From Polyangia bacterium (GTDB taxonomy: Bacteria; Myxococcota_A; Polyangia; Polyangiales; JAUICN01), in contig JAUICN010000008.1 of assembly GCA_030427835.1 (NCBI GenBank), positions 114,022-178,021 on the forward strand: 64,000 bases of DNA, in the 5' to 3' direction. Numbering within the stretch: position 1 is the stretch's first letter; each line of letters begins with the position of its first letter. Positions 7,034 through 14,563 of this stretch are shown here, piece by piece. The notes below the pieces were generated by a model, which did not search any database, was not told where the DNA came from, and saw only the letters and a program-made list of their open reading frames with translations. A program made the translations under genes and the position numbers.

Positions 7034-8421
7034 GCTCCGTCTTTGGCATATTGAATACTGGGTCCACGGGCCTGACCGCCAACGGGTTTGGCACGTCGGT
7101 CGCTTCCCAAAATCTATCCAATGTGGCCACACCAGGGTACACGCGGCGCATCGCCACACTGGAACCCCTCGGTCCCCGGCCCCTATCCGGAGTTCGCGCC
7201 CAGGGATCCAGCCGGGTGATCGACCCTTTCCTAGAACGGCGAGTACTTGGCAATACCTCCTACCAGGGGGAGTCGGTAGCCACCGTAGGAACCCTAAATA
7301 TTCTGGACGTCGCCTTCCAGGACGGTCCCGGTACCGTGGGTACAAGCTTGGACGAGTTCCATGCAGCCCTTGCCGACCTAAGCACCCACCCCTCCGATCT
7401 CGGGGTACGGCAAACCGTGCTGCAACGGGCGCAACAGCTTGCCACGGCGTTCAACCAAACCGCACAGCAGCTTGCCCAGGCCCGTACGGATACCAACGGC
7501 CGTATTTCCCTGGAGGTGCAAGACATCAATCTCAAACTTTCCAACATTGCAGAGCTCGGAACCTCCATCGCCAAATCTGAGGCGGCGAGCGGACAGGAAG
7601 CCAGCGACCTGCGCGACAGGCGAGATCAACTCGTCCGGGAAGTGGCCAAAACCGTACCGGTCACAGCCATCGAGCAATCCGACGGACAAATCAACCTGCT
7701 CCTCAACGGCTCCCTATCGCTGGTTCGACCCGATGGGACCTTTGAGCCCTTGCAGGCCACCGAAGATCTCACCAGTGGAGATATTCGCATCTACCGCACC
7801 ACCGCCGGTGCCACCGAGGATGTCACAAACCTCATCGATTCGGGAACGTTGGGAGGCTACTTCCAGGCGCGGGACGGTGCCCTGCGCACCGCCCAAAACA
7901 ATCTAGACCAACTCGCGTCCGATTTCGCGACAGCCTACAACGGCGTACACACCGCAGGATTTGGATTGGATGGCGCAAGTGGGAGAAACCTGTTCGAACC
8001 ACCTGCCGCAGTTTCCGGCGCTGCACTCAATCTCGCTGTTTCCACAAACGTTTCTGGACAGCCCGACCGGCTCGGCGCCGCCACCGCGGCCGCTTCCACC
8101 CCCGGCGACAACCGCAACGCCCTCGCACTCATGGACCTCCGGGACACCACCTATGCCACCGCCGGAACCCTGACGGGCCACGATGCATTTGCATCCATGG
8201 TATCCGCTGCGGGCGCATCCCTACAAAGCGCACGGAGCACCGAAACCCACGCCACCGACACCCTCACCCAGGTGAACGCTCTTCGTGAGGCCACAAGCGG
8301 TGTGTCCACAGATGAAGAAATGGTCAGCCTCATGCAGTTTCAACGGGCCTACCAATCCTCCCTGCGTGTCGTGGAAACCGCAGACCAAATGCTTGCTGAG
8401 CTCGTCAACCTCAAACGCTAA
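7030..8421 (+). CDS. flgK: Flagellar hook-associated protein 1 FlgK
   Basis: FlgK is the first hook-filament junction protein. The GTG at 7030 overlaps the flgN stop and gives the expected N-terminus SSVFGILNTGSTGLTANGFGTSVASQNLSNVATPGYTRR over residues 2-39, with the signature flagellar rod/hook motif around NLSNVATPGYTR. The open frame upstream (to 6826) is only read-through of flgN sequence. The protein is 463 residues. The C-terminal helix (MVSLMQFQRAYQSSLRVVETADQMLAELVNL) is the canonical D0 coiled coil. Between them are a D1 region rich in helices (residues 90-240) and a small variable D2 domain. Order flgM-flgN-flgK-flgL is a common flagellar arrangement. Confidence 0.95.
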   Translation: MSSVFGILNTGSTGLTANGFGTSVASQNLSNVATPGYTRRIATLEPLGPRPLSGVRAQGSSRVIDPFLERRVLGNTSYQGESVATVGTLNILDVAFQDGPGTVGTSLDEFHAALADLSTHPSDLGVRQTVLQRAQQLATAFNQTAQQLAQARTDTNGRISLEVQDINLKLSNIAELGTSIAKSEAASGQEASDLRDRRDQLVREVAKTVPVTAIEQSDGQINLLLNGSLSLVRPDGTFEPLQATEDLTSGDIRIYRTTAGATEDVTNLIDSGTLGGYFQARDGALRTAQNNLDQLASDFATAYNGVHTAGFGLDGASGRNLFEPPAAVSGAALNLAVSTNVSGQPDRLGAATAAASTPGDNRNALALMDLRDTTYATAGTLTGHDAFASMVSAAGASLQSARSTETHATDTLTQVNALREATSGVSTDEEMVSLMQFQRAYQSSLRVVETADQMLAELVNLKR

Positions 8422-8469
8422 CCCATCCCACCAAACACAGGCCCCACCCCTGAGGAACGGAATCCTCCC

Positions 8470-9351
8470 ATGCGCGTATCCGACACCCAACTGTACCTTG
8501 TTCAACAACACAACCTCCTTGGGGCACGGGCCCGGGTCAACGAGGCACAACGCCAGGCCATCAGCGGAAAACGGGTCGAAAAACCGTCGGACGACCCCGC
8601 AGCATTCGGCATGGCCCGGGGGCTAAACGCCTCCATCGCTCGCTCCGAGGAAAACCTCCGGTCCGTAAGCATGGGGCTCGCCACACTGCAGGCGGCCGAC
8701 GCTGCACTGTCGGACGCTGGCAACATTCTCAACCGGGTGCGGGAACTTGCGGTGGGCCAAGCCAACGGAAACCTGGGAGCCGATGAACGGGCCATCGCTG
8801 CCACCGAGGTCACCGAACTACGCAATCAAATGCTCCAGCTAGCCAACGCCACATTCAACGGAAACCACATATTCGCGGGTTACCAAGACAACGCGCCCGC
8901 CTTCGACGCAGCCGGAATCTACCAAGGGGACACGGGAGTCCGATCCCTGGAAGTCGCCCCATCCGTACGAGTAGATAGCGGGATCACAGGGGATTCTGTC
9001 TTTGCCCCCGGCACCGGAGTCAATATTTTCCAGGTCATCGACAACCTCACGGCCGCACTGCAGGCCAACGACCAAACGGCCACACAAGCCACCCTGGGGG
9101 ACATCGAAACGGCCACCACACAGATGGCCACCGGACGAGGAAACCTCGGTGGTTTGATGGAATCCATGGAAATTGCGCGCAGTACTGCAGAAAGAGTTCA
9201 GGAAGGGGACCAAATCGCCCGAAGTGATCTGGTAGACGTGGACATTGCGTCCGCATTCTCAGAACTCAACCAGGCCAACTACGCTCTGCAAAGCGCAGTG
9301 GAAATCGCTTCTCAACTCCCCCTTCCTGGGCTCGTAACACGGGGGCGTTAA
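8470..9351 (+). CDS. flgL: Flagellar hook-associated protein 3 FlgL
   Basis: FlgL is the second junction protein and belongs to the flagellin superfamily. The N-terminal helix MRVSDTQLYLVQQHNLLGAR and the RVEKPSDDPAA motif (residues about 36-46) are diagnostic of FlgL. A second helix with LRSVSMGLATLQAADAALSDAGNILNRVRELAV completes the D0/D1 N-terminal half. The C-terminal D0 helix (SDLVDVDIASAFSELNQANYALQSAVEIASQLP) pairs with it. The protein is 293 residues. A GAGGAA ribosome site lies about 12 bp before the ATG. It is followed after 12 bp by the csrA-fliW fusion gene, so the flagellar export level and the RNA regulator are probably made from one transcript. Confidence 0.95.
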   Translation: MRVSDTQLYLVQQHNLLGARARVNEAQRQAISGKRVEKPSDDPAAFGMARGLNASIARSEENLRSVSMGLATLQAADAALSDAGNILNRVRELAVGQANGNLGADERAIAATEVTELRNQMLQLANATFNGNHIFAGYQDNAPAFDAAGIYQGDTGVRSLEVAPSVRVDSGITGDSVFAPGTGVNIFQVIDNLTAALQANDQTATQATLGDIETATTQMATGRGNLGGLMESMEIARSTAERVQEGDQIARSDLVDVDIASAFSELNQANYALQSAVEIASQLPLPGLVTRGR

Positions 9352-9363
9352 TGACCCATCACC

Positions 9364-9963
9364 ATGCTCACCCTAACTCGACGCCCCGGTGAACGAATCA
9401 TCATCGGAAACAACATTGAAGTGGTCGTGCTGGAAACGGCTCGAGGAAGAGTTCAGCTTGGGATTGAAGCCCCGAGGGAACTGACCATTCACCGGGGGGA
9501 GCTCGTGGATCGCATCGGAAAAGAAAACCTCCAGGCCACCCAGGCCCAACAGGATACCGAGGCTGCGGATGAAAACGCCATCCACTTCCCCGAGGGAATT
9601 TTTGGAATGCCAAGCCACGATCGGTTTCTAGTGTGTGATGTGGCAGAAAGCAGCAACTTCCGGGCACTGGTGTCCTGTGTCGATCCAAACGTGCAGTTCC
9701 TGGTCATCGAGGCCGCCGCAGTATGGCCCGGCTACCCCATACAGGACGCCCAACGGGTAGCCCAGATGGAAGACCAGGAAGTCGCTGTGGTGGTTATTGC
9801 GCGCATCCCAACCGACGAATCCCCCGCCACGGTCAACCTACTCGCCCCAGTCGTCATCAGCCTGTCAGACCGAACCGGAAAACAGATCATCCTGGACAAG
9901 CACGACTTCGGAGTCTGCCACCCCCTGGGCCCCGCCGCAGAAGCTCGACCCGAAGCACAGTAA
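9364..9963 (+). CDS. csrA-fliW: CsrA-FliW fusion: translational repressor and its flagellar antagonist in one polypeptide
   Basis: Residues 1-52 are a full CsrA domain: MLTLTRRPGERIIIG at the start with the RNA-contact residues Leu4/Arg6/Arg7, GIEAPRELTIHR and the key Arg44 equivalent. A 17-residue polar linker (about 55-71) joins it to a FliW domain (72-190): IHFPEGIFGM, FLVCDVAE, VQFLVIEAAAVWPGY, a VAVVVIARIP strand, VNLLAPVVISLSDRTGKQIILD and a final HPL. In Bacillus subtilis FliW is a separate protein that binds CsrA and blocks RNA binding unless it is sequestered by flagellin. Here the antagonist is tethered to the RNA-binding protein. The gene follows flgL and is followed by repeats with GGA hairpins. 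The 3' end (9897-9963) is duplicated downstream. Confidence 0.95.
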   Translation: MLTLTRRPGERIIIGNNIEVVVLETARGRVQLGIEAPRELTIHRGELVDRIGKENLQATQAQQDTEAADENAIHFPEGIFGMPSHDRFLVCDVAESSNFRALVSCVDPNVQFLVIEAAAVWPGYPIQDAQRVAQMEDQEVAVVVIARIPTDESPATVNLLAPVVISLSDRTGKQIILDKHDFGVCHPLGPAAEARPEAQ

Positions 9964-9969
9964 CCACCT
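9897..9969 (+). repeat. 73-bp direct repeat, copy A (3' end of csrA-fliW)
   Basis: This stretch, encoding the last 22 codons and the stop of csrA-fliW plus nine further bases, recurs 351 bp downstream at 10248-10320 with one T/C difference. The two copies bracket the 89-bp tandem repeats. Confidence 0.95.
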
Positions 9970-9978
9970 TCCTACACC

Positions 9979-10243
9979 GCGAGCACAGACCAGCGCACGG
10001 TGATGGGGAGGAGTCGGTGGCTCTGCCGCCGCGACGGGGAAACCTCGGAAGGTTTCCCAAAAACAACGCGAGCGCAGACGAGCGCACGGTGATGGGGAGG
10101 AGTCGGTGGCTCTGCCGCCGCGTCGGGGAAACCTCGGAAGGTTTCCCAAAAACAACGCGAGCGCAGACGAGCGCACGGTGATGGGGAGGAGTCGGCGGCT
10201 CTGCCGCCGCGACGGGGAAACCTCGGAAGGTTTCCCAAAAACG
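9979..10243 (+). repeat. Three tandem copies of an 89-bp repeat
   Basis: Copies begin at 9979, 10068 and 10157 with an exact period of 89 bp. The third copy stops just after the TTTCCCAAAAAC segment. Copies differ at only a few positions (for example T/C at 10018 and 10196, A/T at 10034 and 10123). Each copy holds two inverted repeats: a 7-bp stem around a TCT loop (copy 1, 10015-10031) and a perfect 9-bp stem GGGAAACCT/AGGTTTCCC around a CGGA loop (10037-10058, 10126-10147, 10215-10236). No spacer separates the copies, so it is not a CRISPR. No convincing coding frame runs through it. Confidence 0.97.
9979..10243 (+). ncRNA. Candidate CsrA-binding RNA (3' UTR sponge or small RNA) of csrA-fliW
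   Basis: If transcribed rightward, the region offers twelve GGA motifs, four per 89-bp unit. In every unit one GGA lies exactly in the tetraloop of a perfect 9-bp hairpin. CsrA-family proteins prefer GGA exposed in a hairpin loop, and CsrB/CsrC/RsmZ RNAs work by displaying many such sites. A base change between copies in the second hairpin (GGTGGC in copies 1 and 2, GGCGGC in copy 3, opposite GCCGCC) keeps pairing in RNA. No promoter or Rho-independent terminator was found, so a 3' UTR role is as likely as an independent RNA. An unrelated dispersed repeat is the main alternative. Confidence 0.35.
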
Positions 10244-10247
10244 CAGC

Positions 10248-10320
10248 CAAGCACGACTTCGGAGTCTGCCACCCCCTGGGCCCCGCCGCAGAAGCCCGAC
10301 CCGAAGCACAGTAACCACCT
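10248..10320 (+). repeat. 73-bp direct repeat, copy B (duplicate of the csrA-fliW 3' end)
   Basis: Matches 9897-9969 over 73 bp with one mismatch (10303 C versus T). It includes a second in-frame copy of the last codons and stop, but with no start codon of its own. It looks like a by-product of the event that inserted or amplified the 89-bp repeats. Confidence 0.95.
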
Positions 10321-10329
10321 GCAATTCGT

Positions 10330-11352
10330 CTATTCCACCTGGACCAGAAAAAGGTGCTCCTTGTTGGTCAGATGACCCACTCGCCCCACCCTGTTTCCAT
10401 CTGGATTGTAAATGCCGATTTGTGCACCCACGTACCGGGGGTAATCCACGGAGTCCGTACGCACAGACCCCACCCCTGACAACAGCTCCACCAGCTGCTC
10501 CTCGGTCAGATGTCCCTCCGAACTGAACGAAACGAGCAAGTACCGGGCACGTTTCGAAAGGGCCTGTACCACATCCGACAGGGCCTGATGGATTCTGGGC
10601 TTTGAGTTGAACGCACTCCTGTAGTCCTTGCAATCCACGCGCTTGCAGGCCGTACCGTACACCTCAGGCTTGTCCCAACGAATCAAGGATTCCCACACAT
10701 GATAATTGTTCATGTACTTGTGTTGGTTGTAGGGAGGATCCAGGTACACCAAATCCCACAACTTCCCTTCCGAAGGCGTTCCTTGAGCGGCCTCCAACGC
10801 ATCCAGGTTCCATGCTCTACCCGTTCCCGGCAACACATCTGGCATCCTCAGTTGCAAATCGTTGTTCGCCCGGGCCGCCCACTGTTTCAAATAGGCCATC
10901 TGCAGCCCACAGGTCGAATCCACACGATCGGTGGCTTCCATGAGCGACACCAGCACCACAGCGCGCACATCCGATCTCAAATCCAACCGATCGATCTCAG
11001 TACGCATGGCATCCACCCGGGCACCATTTTTGGGATGCACGTACCGTGACTGCCTACAAAAAGTCTCGGTAAAATATCCCTCCTCCGGAACCACCCCGTT
11101 AAGGTGCTCCAACACCCGTCGCACTTCTTCCGCCACCGCATCCCGATCGGCGGCCACGTAGCACTGGGCCAACACATGGGCATAGGCGGTGTGGTCGTTT
11201 GCCGTTACTTGGTACCCCTGGCTCTTCAACCCATGACCCACACGGGAGGTGCCGCTGAAGAGATCCAACACATGCCGAACATCCGGCAACGACTTCACCG
11301 TTTCCAGAATCGCACCCATCAATTTGCGTTTCGAACCCAGGTACTTGATCAC
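10330..11352 (-). CDS. D12-class DNA adenine (N6) methyltransferase, orphan
   Basis: A 340-residue enzyme with the alpha-class (D12/Dam-like) layout: an N-terminal IKYLGSKRKL start, the FxGxG-equivalent SAM loop LDLFSGTSRVG (about residues 29-39) and the catalytic DPPY in LVYLDPPYNQHKY (about residues 204-216). The N-terminal K(Y)LGSK motif is typical of Dam/DpnM relatives, which methylate adenine N6 in short palindromes such as GATC. No restriction endonuclease lies next to it, so it is an orphan methylase that may act in replication timing, repair or phase regulation rather than restriction. The start is a GTG. It converges on the repeat region behind csrA-fliW and is divergent from the lysine aminomutase gene. 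Confidence 0.88.
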   Translation of the reverse strand: MIKYLGSKRKLMGAILETVKSLPDVRHVLDLFSGTSRVGHGLKSQGYQVTANDHTAYAHVLAQCYVAADRDAVAEEVRRVLEHLNGVVPEEGYFTETFCRQSRYVHPKNGARVDAMRTEIDRLDLRSDVRAVVLVSLMEATDRVDSTCGLQMAYLKQWAARANNDLQLRMPDVLPGTGRAWNLDALEAAQGTPSEGKLWDLVYLDPPYNQHKYMNNYHVWESLIRWDKPEVYGTACKRVDCKDYRSAFNSKPRIHQALSDVVQALSKRARYLLVSFSSEGHLTEEQLVELLSGVGSVRTDSVDYPRYVGAQIGIYNPDGNRVGRVGHLTNKEHLFLVQVE

Positions 11353-11423
11353 GCGCCGACACTACCCTTCAGCCACAACCAGGCTACGGTAGCGTCCTCA
11401 CCCAAGCCTGTCGATCGCTCGCC

Positions 11424-12596
11424 ATGAACCTTTCCCTACCGTTGCACCCCGCAAACACGCCCCTAGACGCCCCAAACCAACAATGGGGTGACTGGAAGTG
11501 GCAGGCCCGTCACGCCCTCACCACACTGAAGCAACTTCAGGAAAGGTTTCAGCTCACTCCTGAGGAGGTGCGTGGAACCGCACGTGCCCTCGTGCAGGGC
11601 CTGCCCCTATCGGTGACCCCGTACTACGCATCCCTTGGTGACCCCGTGGACCCCCATTGCCCGATTCGGCAACAGTGCATTCCGAACATCTTGGAGGACA
11701 CAGAGATCCCCGGGGATCTACAGGACCCACTCGGAGAAGAAAAACATGAGGTCGCCCCCCATCTGGTGCAACGCTACCCGGACCGGGCACTGTTGCTCGT
11801 GACCGATCGGTGCGGAGTCTATTGCCGTTTCTGCACGCGTTCGCGGATGGTGGGTCAAGGCACACCCGAACAGGGCCCCGGCGCCCGCAATCTAAAAAGC
11901 CTAGAGCCCGCGTTTCAATACCTCCGAAACCACCCCGAAGTTCAGGACGTCATCGTTTCCGGCGGAGACCCGGGGCTGCTCTCGGACGCGCGCATTGCCG
12001 CCGTACTGGAGCAGCTAGCCAACATCAAGAGCGTGCAGTGGGTGCGCTTTGCCACCCGTACACCCGTGACCTTGCCACAGCGGGTCACACCAGGGTTCTG
12101 CCAAGCCCTGAGGTCCCACCCTTCCCTGTGGTTGATGACCCATTTCAACCATCCCAAGGAAATCACCCCCGAATCGGAGGCCGCCTGCGCCGCCCTTGTG
12201 AACGCCGGGATTCCCGTCATGAACCAGTCGGTGTTGCTTCGGGGCATCAACGACGACGTTGCCACCCTGGAATCCCTGTTCCGCGGGCTCGTACGCATTC
12301 GGGTACGCCCCTACTACTTGCTGCAAGCCGATCCTGTACGGGGCACGGGGCATTTTCGCACACCCCTTCAGACGGGCCTCGACCTGATGGCGCAGATCCA
12401 GGGTCGCGTGAGCGGCATTGCCGTACCGAAGTTCATCGTAGACACCCCCGGTGGCCACGGAAAAGTCGCCATACAAAAGGACCCTGTCATCTCGCGCACA
12501 GCACCCTCCATGGACTTACCTGGCACCACCATGCCCGGCACCACTACCCTGCGCACATTCCGTGGTGAACACGTGGACTACGTCGATCCCGCCTAA
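11424..12596 (+). CDS. kamA: Lysine 2,3-aminomutase family radical SAM/PLP enzyme
   Basis: Lysine 2,3-aminomutases convert L-lysine to L-beta-lysine using a 4Fe-4S cluster, SAM and PLP. The cluster motif is TDRCGVYCRFCTR (Cys130, Cys134, Cys137, CxxxCxxC). The PLP lysine is expected in PGGHGK (Lys347). Other family blocks are YPDRALLLVTDRC, DVIVSGGDPGLLSD and the MNQSVLLRGINDD segment. The 390-residue length lies between the short EpmB type (about 340 aa), which modifies elongation factor P, and classic KamA (about 415 aa). No epmA, lysine-fermentation or beta-lysine acetyltransferase gene is adjacent. Beta-lysine for osmoprotection or for EF-P modification are both possible, and the window does not decide between them. 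Confidence 0.88.
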   Translation: MNLSLPLHPANTPLDAPNQQWGDWKWQARHALTTLKQLQERFQLTPEEVRGTARALVQGLPLSVTPYYASLGDPVDPHCPIRQQCIPNILEDTEIPGDLQDPLGEEKHEVAPHLVQRYPDRALLLVTDRCGVYCRFCTRSRMVGQGTPEQGPGARNLKSLEPAFQYLRNHPEVQDVIVSGGDPGLLSDARIAAVLEQLANIKSVQWVRFATRTPVTLPQRVTPGFCQALRSHPSLWLMTHFNHPKEITPESEAACAALVNAGIPVMNQSVLLRGINDDVATLESLFRGLVRIRVRPYYLLQADPVRGTGHFRTPLQTGLDLMAQIQGRVSGIAVPKFIVDTPGGHGKVAIQKDPVISRTAPSMDLPGTTMPGTTTLRTFRGEHVDYVDPA

Positions 12597-12621
12597 AGAA
12601 GCGCTCCCGTCCAACCGATAG
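12594..12621 (+). promoter_or_regulatory. Candidate sigma-28 promoter of motAB
   Basis: TAAAGAAG and ACCGATAG separated by 12 bases resemble the FliA consensus, with one base more spacing than ideal. The -10 element shares the CCGATA core with the flgM promoter. It overlaps the stop of the aminomutase gene and lies about 130 bp before the motA ATG, leaving a 5' leader of roughly 120 bases in which I see no other signal. Confidence 0.5.
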
Positions 12622-12748
12622 TTAGTGTGTCAGGCCTCACGGGCGCGCCACAGGCGACCTGGGGAAAGACCAACACACAACACTCGCAACTCAACTGGCG
12701 GAAGACACGCCAAACAAACGCCCAAGAGCAAGGAAGCGAACGGGAAAC

Positions 12749-13513
12749 ATGGACATCGGAACACTCGTCGGAATGGTACTCGGATTCGGCCTCATCATTG
12801 GCTCGATTCTCTTGAACAGTTCCATCGGCGCCTACATCGATGTGCCCAGTCTCCTGATTGTTGTGGGAGGCACCATCTCTGCAGCCCTGATTGCGGAAAA
12901 ACTGCCCAACGTCCTCGGTGCATTCAAGGTGGCGGGGCGCGCCTTTAAGGTTCCCGCATCCGACGTCACAAAAACCATCGAAACGGTGGTGCACCTGTCC
13001 AACATCGCCCGTAAGGAAGGCGTACTCGCCCTGGAAAACGAAAAGATCGACGACGGCTTTCTTTCCAAGGGAACACGAATGGCCGTGGATGGCCTACCCG
13101 CAGAAGAGATTCGCACCACGCTCACCGCCGAAATGGTGACCATGAAGATGCGCCATTCCCGGGGAAAAAACCTATTCAAGTTCATGGCCGCCACGGCCCC
13201 TTCCATGGGAATGATTGGAACCCTCATCGGTCTGGTACAGATGCTCCAGAGCCTCGACGATCCTTCCGCCATCGGCCCGGCCATGGCGGTGGCCCTACTC
13301 ACCACCATGTATGGAGCCATCCTTGCCTTTGTGGTGTTTGGCCCCATCGCTGAAAAACTTGGCCAGTACTCGGGCGAAGAGAGCGCCAATATGACCGTGG
13401 TGATCGAAGGCATTGATGCCATCGTGAAGGGCCAGAATGCGCTCGTCATCAAGGACAAGCTTGAGGCCCGCCTTGCACCTTCCGAACGTAGGCCCGAAAA
13501 GGAAGCCGCCTAA
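12749..13513 (+). CDS. motA: Flagellar motor stator protein MotA (PomA-like)
   Basis: MotA/PomA forms the five-fold ion channel part of the stator and touches the rotor protein FliG. The 254-residue protein has the four membrane segments of the family: about 1-24, 30-52, then after a large cytoplasmic loop, about 150-170 and 180-205. The third segment carries the conserved PSMGMIGTLIGLVQML motif and the fourth GPAMAVALLTTMYGAILA, both close to Vibrio PomA. The short size and these motifs are nearer to PomA than to E. coli MotA (295 aa). A GGAA ribosome site lies upstream. Its TAA overlaps the motB start (TAATG), indicating coupled synthesis. Confidence 0.95.
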   Translation: MDIGTLVGMVLGFGLIIGSILLNSSIGAYIDVPSLLIVVGGTISAALIAEKLPNVLGAFKVAGRAFKVPASDVTKTIETVVHLSNIARKEGVLALENEKIDDGFLSKGTRMAVDGLPAEEIRTTLTAEMVTMKMRHSRGKNLFKFMAATAPSMGMIGTLIGLVQMLQSLDDPSAIGPAMAVALLTTMYGAILAFVVFGPIAEKLGQYSGEESANMTVVIEGIDAIVKGQNALVIKDKLEARLAPSERRPEKEAA

Positions 13514-14544
13514 TGGATGACTCCGAAGAGTGCGAGTGCGACGAGGGGGCACCCGCGTGGATGGCCACATTCTCCGATCTGGCGACACTCCTACTCACGT
13601 TCTTCGTGTTGCTACTCTCCTTTGCGGAGCTGGATGTGGTGCACTTCAAACAGATGTTGGGTTCGGTGAAGGAAGCCTTCGGTGTTCAGTTTAAGTCTCC
13701 AGGAAAAATTGACGCCATGGCCACAAGCCCCGTGGAACTTTCCCAACGACAGAGCAGCTCCCTATTGGCCCTTACTGAGGAAGAATCCTCCGCCATCGCC
13801 TCCATCAAACGCCTTGCGCGGCAGCGCGGTATCGAAGCAGAAATCGATGTGGTCGAGCACGAAGCGGGTGTCACCGTACGGCTTAAGGACCGTCTCGTAT
13901 TCGACCCGGGATCCGATATGCTGAAAAAGGAGGGCACTCCCATCCTCATCGCCATCGCCCAGGTGGCCAAGGTATTTGGTGAAGAACTGAGCATTGAGGG
14001 CCACACCGACAACCGCCCCATCAACACCACCCGCTTCCCTTCCAACTGGGAGCTTTCCGCCGCCAGGGCGGCCTCTGCCCTGCGGTTCATGCGAGAGCGG
14101 GCGGAACTGGATCCACGTAAGACACGTGTGGTCGGCTTTGCCGAAACCCGACCCCTGGACACCAACGACACCGATGTGGGGCGTTCAAAAAACCGGCGGG
14201 TTGAGTTCGTCCTACTCAAAAAAGAAGGAGAAGACATCAACCCAGAAGAACAACAAAAGTACTACGACGACAAAAAGAAAGCACTCGAGGGCACCACGGC
14301 GGACGGTCAAGAAGCCAGCGTGATTGAGAACGACGAGACGGAAACCCCCGTGAATGGAACTGCTGTGGAGGGGACTGCCGAAGAGTCTCTTGTCAGCGGC
14401 CTGGAAGCAACGAACCCCGAAGGTATCGAACCCAAACCCGAAGCAACCACCATGGAAAGCTCGCCCAGTTCTCCGCAGGCGTCACAGAAAAAGGGCGGTG
14501 CACAAACAGGCCTCGAACTGGATCTGGATCTAGAGGGATTATGA
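13513..14544 (+). CDS. motB: Flagellar motor stator protein MotB (PomB-like) with OmpA domain
   Basis: MotB/PomB carries the ion-binding aspartate and anchors the stator to peptidoglycan. The plug and single membrane helix are at residues 15-40 (WMATFSDLATLLLTFFVLLL) with the ion-binding Asp22. The next segment, SFAELDVVHFKQMLGSVKEAFGVQ, follows the Na+-type PomB pattern (SF.EMD...FKQI.GS...AFGVQ). Residues about 120-240 form an OmpA-like peptidoglycan-binding domain: IEGHTDNRPI, SNWELSAARA and a terminal NRRVEFVLL. A further 100-residue acidic Glu/Thr-rich tail (about 240-343) is unusual for the family and looks disordered. Sodium coupling is inferred from similarity to PomB only. Confidence 0.94.
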   Translation: MDDSEECECDEGAPAWMATFSDLATLLLTFFVLLLSFAELDVVHFKQMLGSVKEAFGVQFKSPGKIDAMATSPVELSQRQSSSLLALTEEESSAIASIKRLARQRGIEAEIDVVEHEAGVTVRLKDRLVFDPGSDMLKKEGTPILIAIAQVAKVFGEELSIEGHTDNRPINTTRFPSNWELSAARAASALRFMRERAELDPRKTRVVGFAETRPLDTNDTDVGRSKNRRVEFVLLKKEGEDINPEEQQKYYDDKKKALEGTTADGQEASVIENDETETPVNGTAVEGTAEESLVSGLEATNPEGIEPKPEATTMESSPSSPQASQKKGGAQTGLELDLDLEGL

Positions 14545-14563
14545 ACCCACGCAGGCCCCACCC

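Noticed and set aside
7089..7104. Second sigma-54-like motif (TGGCAC-N5-TCGC)
   Set aside because: It lies inside the conserved N-terminal coding sequence of flgK, with no gene start downstream in range. Probably chance.
10037..10058. Rho-independent terminator for csrA-fliW
   Set aside because: The hairpin is strong but is followed by A residues on the sense strand, not T, so it does not fit an intrinsic terminator in either direction.
9979..10243. CRISPR array
   Set aside because: The three units are contiguous with no unique spacers, and no cas gene is in the window.
9887..10633. Long minus-strand open frames through the 89-bp repeats
   Set aside because: The translations are repetitive Arg/Pro-rich strings produced by the tandem units, run across the end of csrA-fliW and into the methylase gene, and resemble no family. 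They are shadows of the repeat structure.
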